Shown piece after piece: positions 6,549 through 6,738 of a stretch of 6,738 nt of DNA. Source of the stretch: Akkermansia muciniphila (GTDB taxonomy: Bacteria > Verrucomicrobiota > Verrucomicrobiia > Verrucomicrobiales > Akkermansiaceae); NCBI GenBank assembly GCA_943324575.2, contig CALPMD020000070.1:1-6738 (forward strand). The letters are read 5' to 3'. The translations under genes were made by a program, and so were the position numbers. Below the pieces are notes generated by a model that saw only the letters and a list, made by a program, of their open reading frames with translations, made no database searches and was not told where the DNA came from. Every line of letters begins with the position of its first letter. Position 1 is the first letter of the stretch.

Positions 6549-6738
6549 TTATCGTGGTGCCAGCATTGTCAGGGGCCAACCCGGGATATTGCGCAATATC
6601 CAGAATCCGACCAGCAGCCAAAAGATCGCCCACGCACCACGCCTACCTAGCTGCCACCGCAGCGACTTTCCCCACACCCAACCTAGCAGCTCCACCCCCA
6701 GTCCCACACCGGCCAGCGGCAGTAAAATCATCCCCACC
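6549..6738 (-). CDS. Probable DUF2752 membrane protein, C-terminal part (5' end outside window)
   Basis: About 62 residues are visible, ending in a TAA-class stop at 6549-6551; the frame stays open through the right edge, so the start is missing. Two hydrophobic segments are seen, one starting GMILLPLAGVGLGVELLG and one GAWAIFWLLVGFWILRNI, separated by a basic loop (LRWQLGRRG). The ending LRNIPGWPLTMLAP is like the C-terminus of DUF2752 proteins, small membrane proteins whose CPGCG-type motif would lie upstream, beyond the window. Function is unknown. If the family call is right, the neighbouring CPXCG gene 57 bp downstream would form a two-gene unit with it. The GTG at 6737 is not taken as the start, because family members are longer. 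Confidence 0.55.
   Translation of the reverse strand, partial: VGMILLPLAGVGLGVELLGWVWGKSLRWQLGRRGAWAIFWLLVGFWILRNIPGWPLTMLAPR

Overview
The window carries a 2-oxoglutarate dehydrogenase operon (sucA-sucB, E1 and E2) on the minus strand. It is flanked on the left by a poorly coding accessory stretch and on the right by an ABC-type ATPase gene and two small minus-strand genes. The DNA is moderately GC-rich, start codons mostly lack a Shine-Dalgarno sequence, and the protein sequences look like those of an aerobic Gram-negative heterotroph. My best guess is the Verrucomicrobiota or a nearby PVC lineage. This rests on the general look of the proteins, not on a marker gene, so it is tentative.

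Left part (1-981): a 21-bp tandem repeat runs in from the left edge and is open in all six frames. It is followed by a well-formed sigma70-like promoter (173-201), a small hairpin just after the predicted transcription start (214-235), and a hypothetical ORF of 215 codons (286-933) with a hydrophobic centre. The end of that ORF lies antisense to a degenerate second copy of the sucB 3' end (about 847-945), which nothing in an ordinary gene list would reveal.

Centre (982-5223): sucA is followed after 39 bp by sucB. Together they encode E1 and E2 of the 2-oxoglutarate dehydrogenase complex, the TCA-cycle step from 2-oxoglutarate to succinyl-CoA. E2 is unusual: it has two nearly duplicate lipoyl domains, and no peripheral subunit-binding domain can be seen. 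No E3 (lpd) gene lies in the window.

Right part (5224-6738): a 139-bp divergent intergenic region separates sucA from an ABC-2/GldA-type ATPase gene that has no permease beside it. That gene converges on a 56-residue CPXCG-type cysteine-rich protein. Upstream of the latter on the same strand is the C-terminal part of a small membrane protein, probably DUF2752, cut by the window edge.

The core genes are ordinary central metabolism. The most interesting material is the left accessory region and the E2 architecture. I found no evidence of a CRISPR array, transposase, tRNA, rRNA or defence system.
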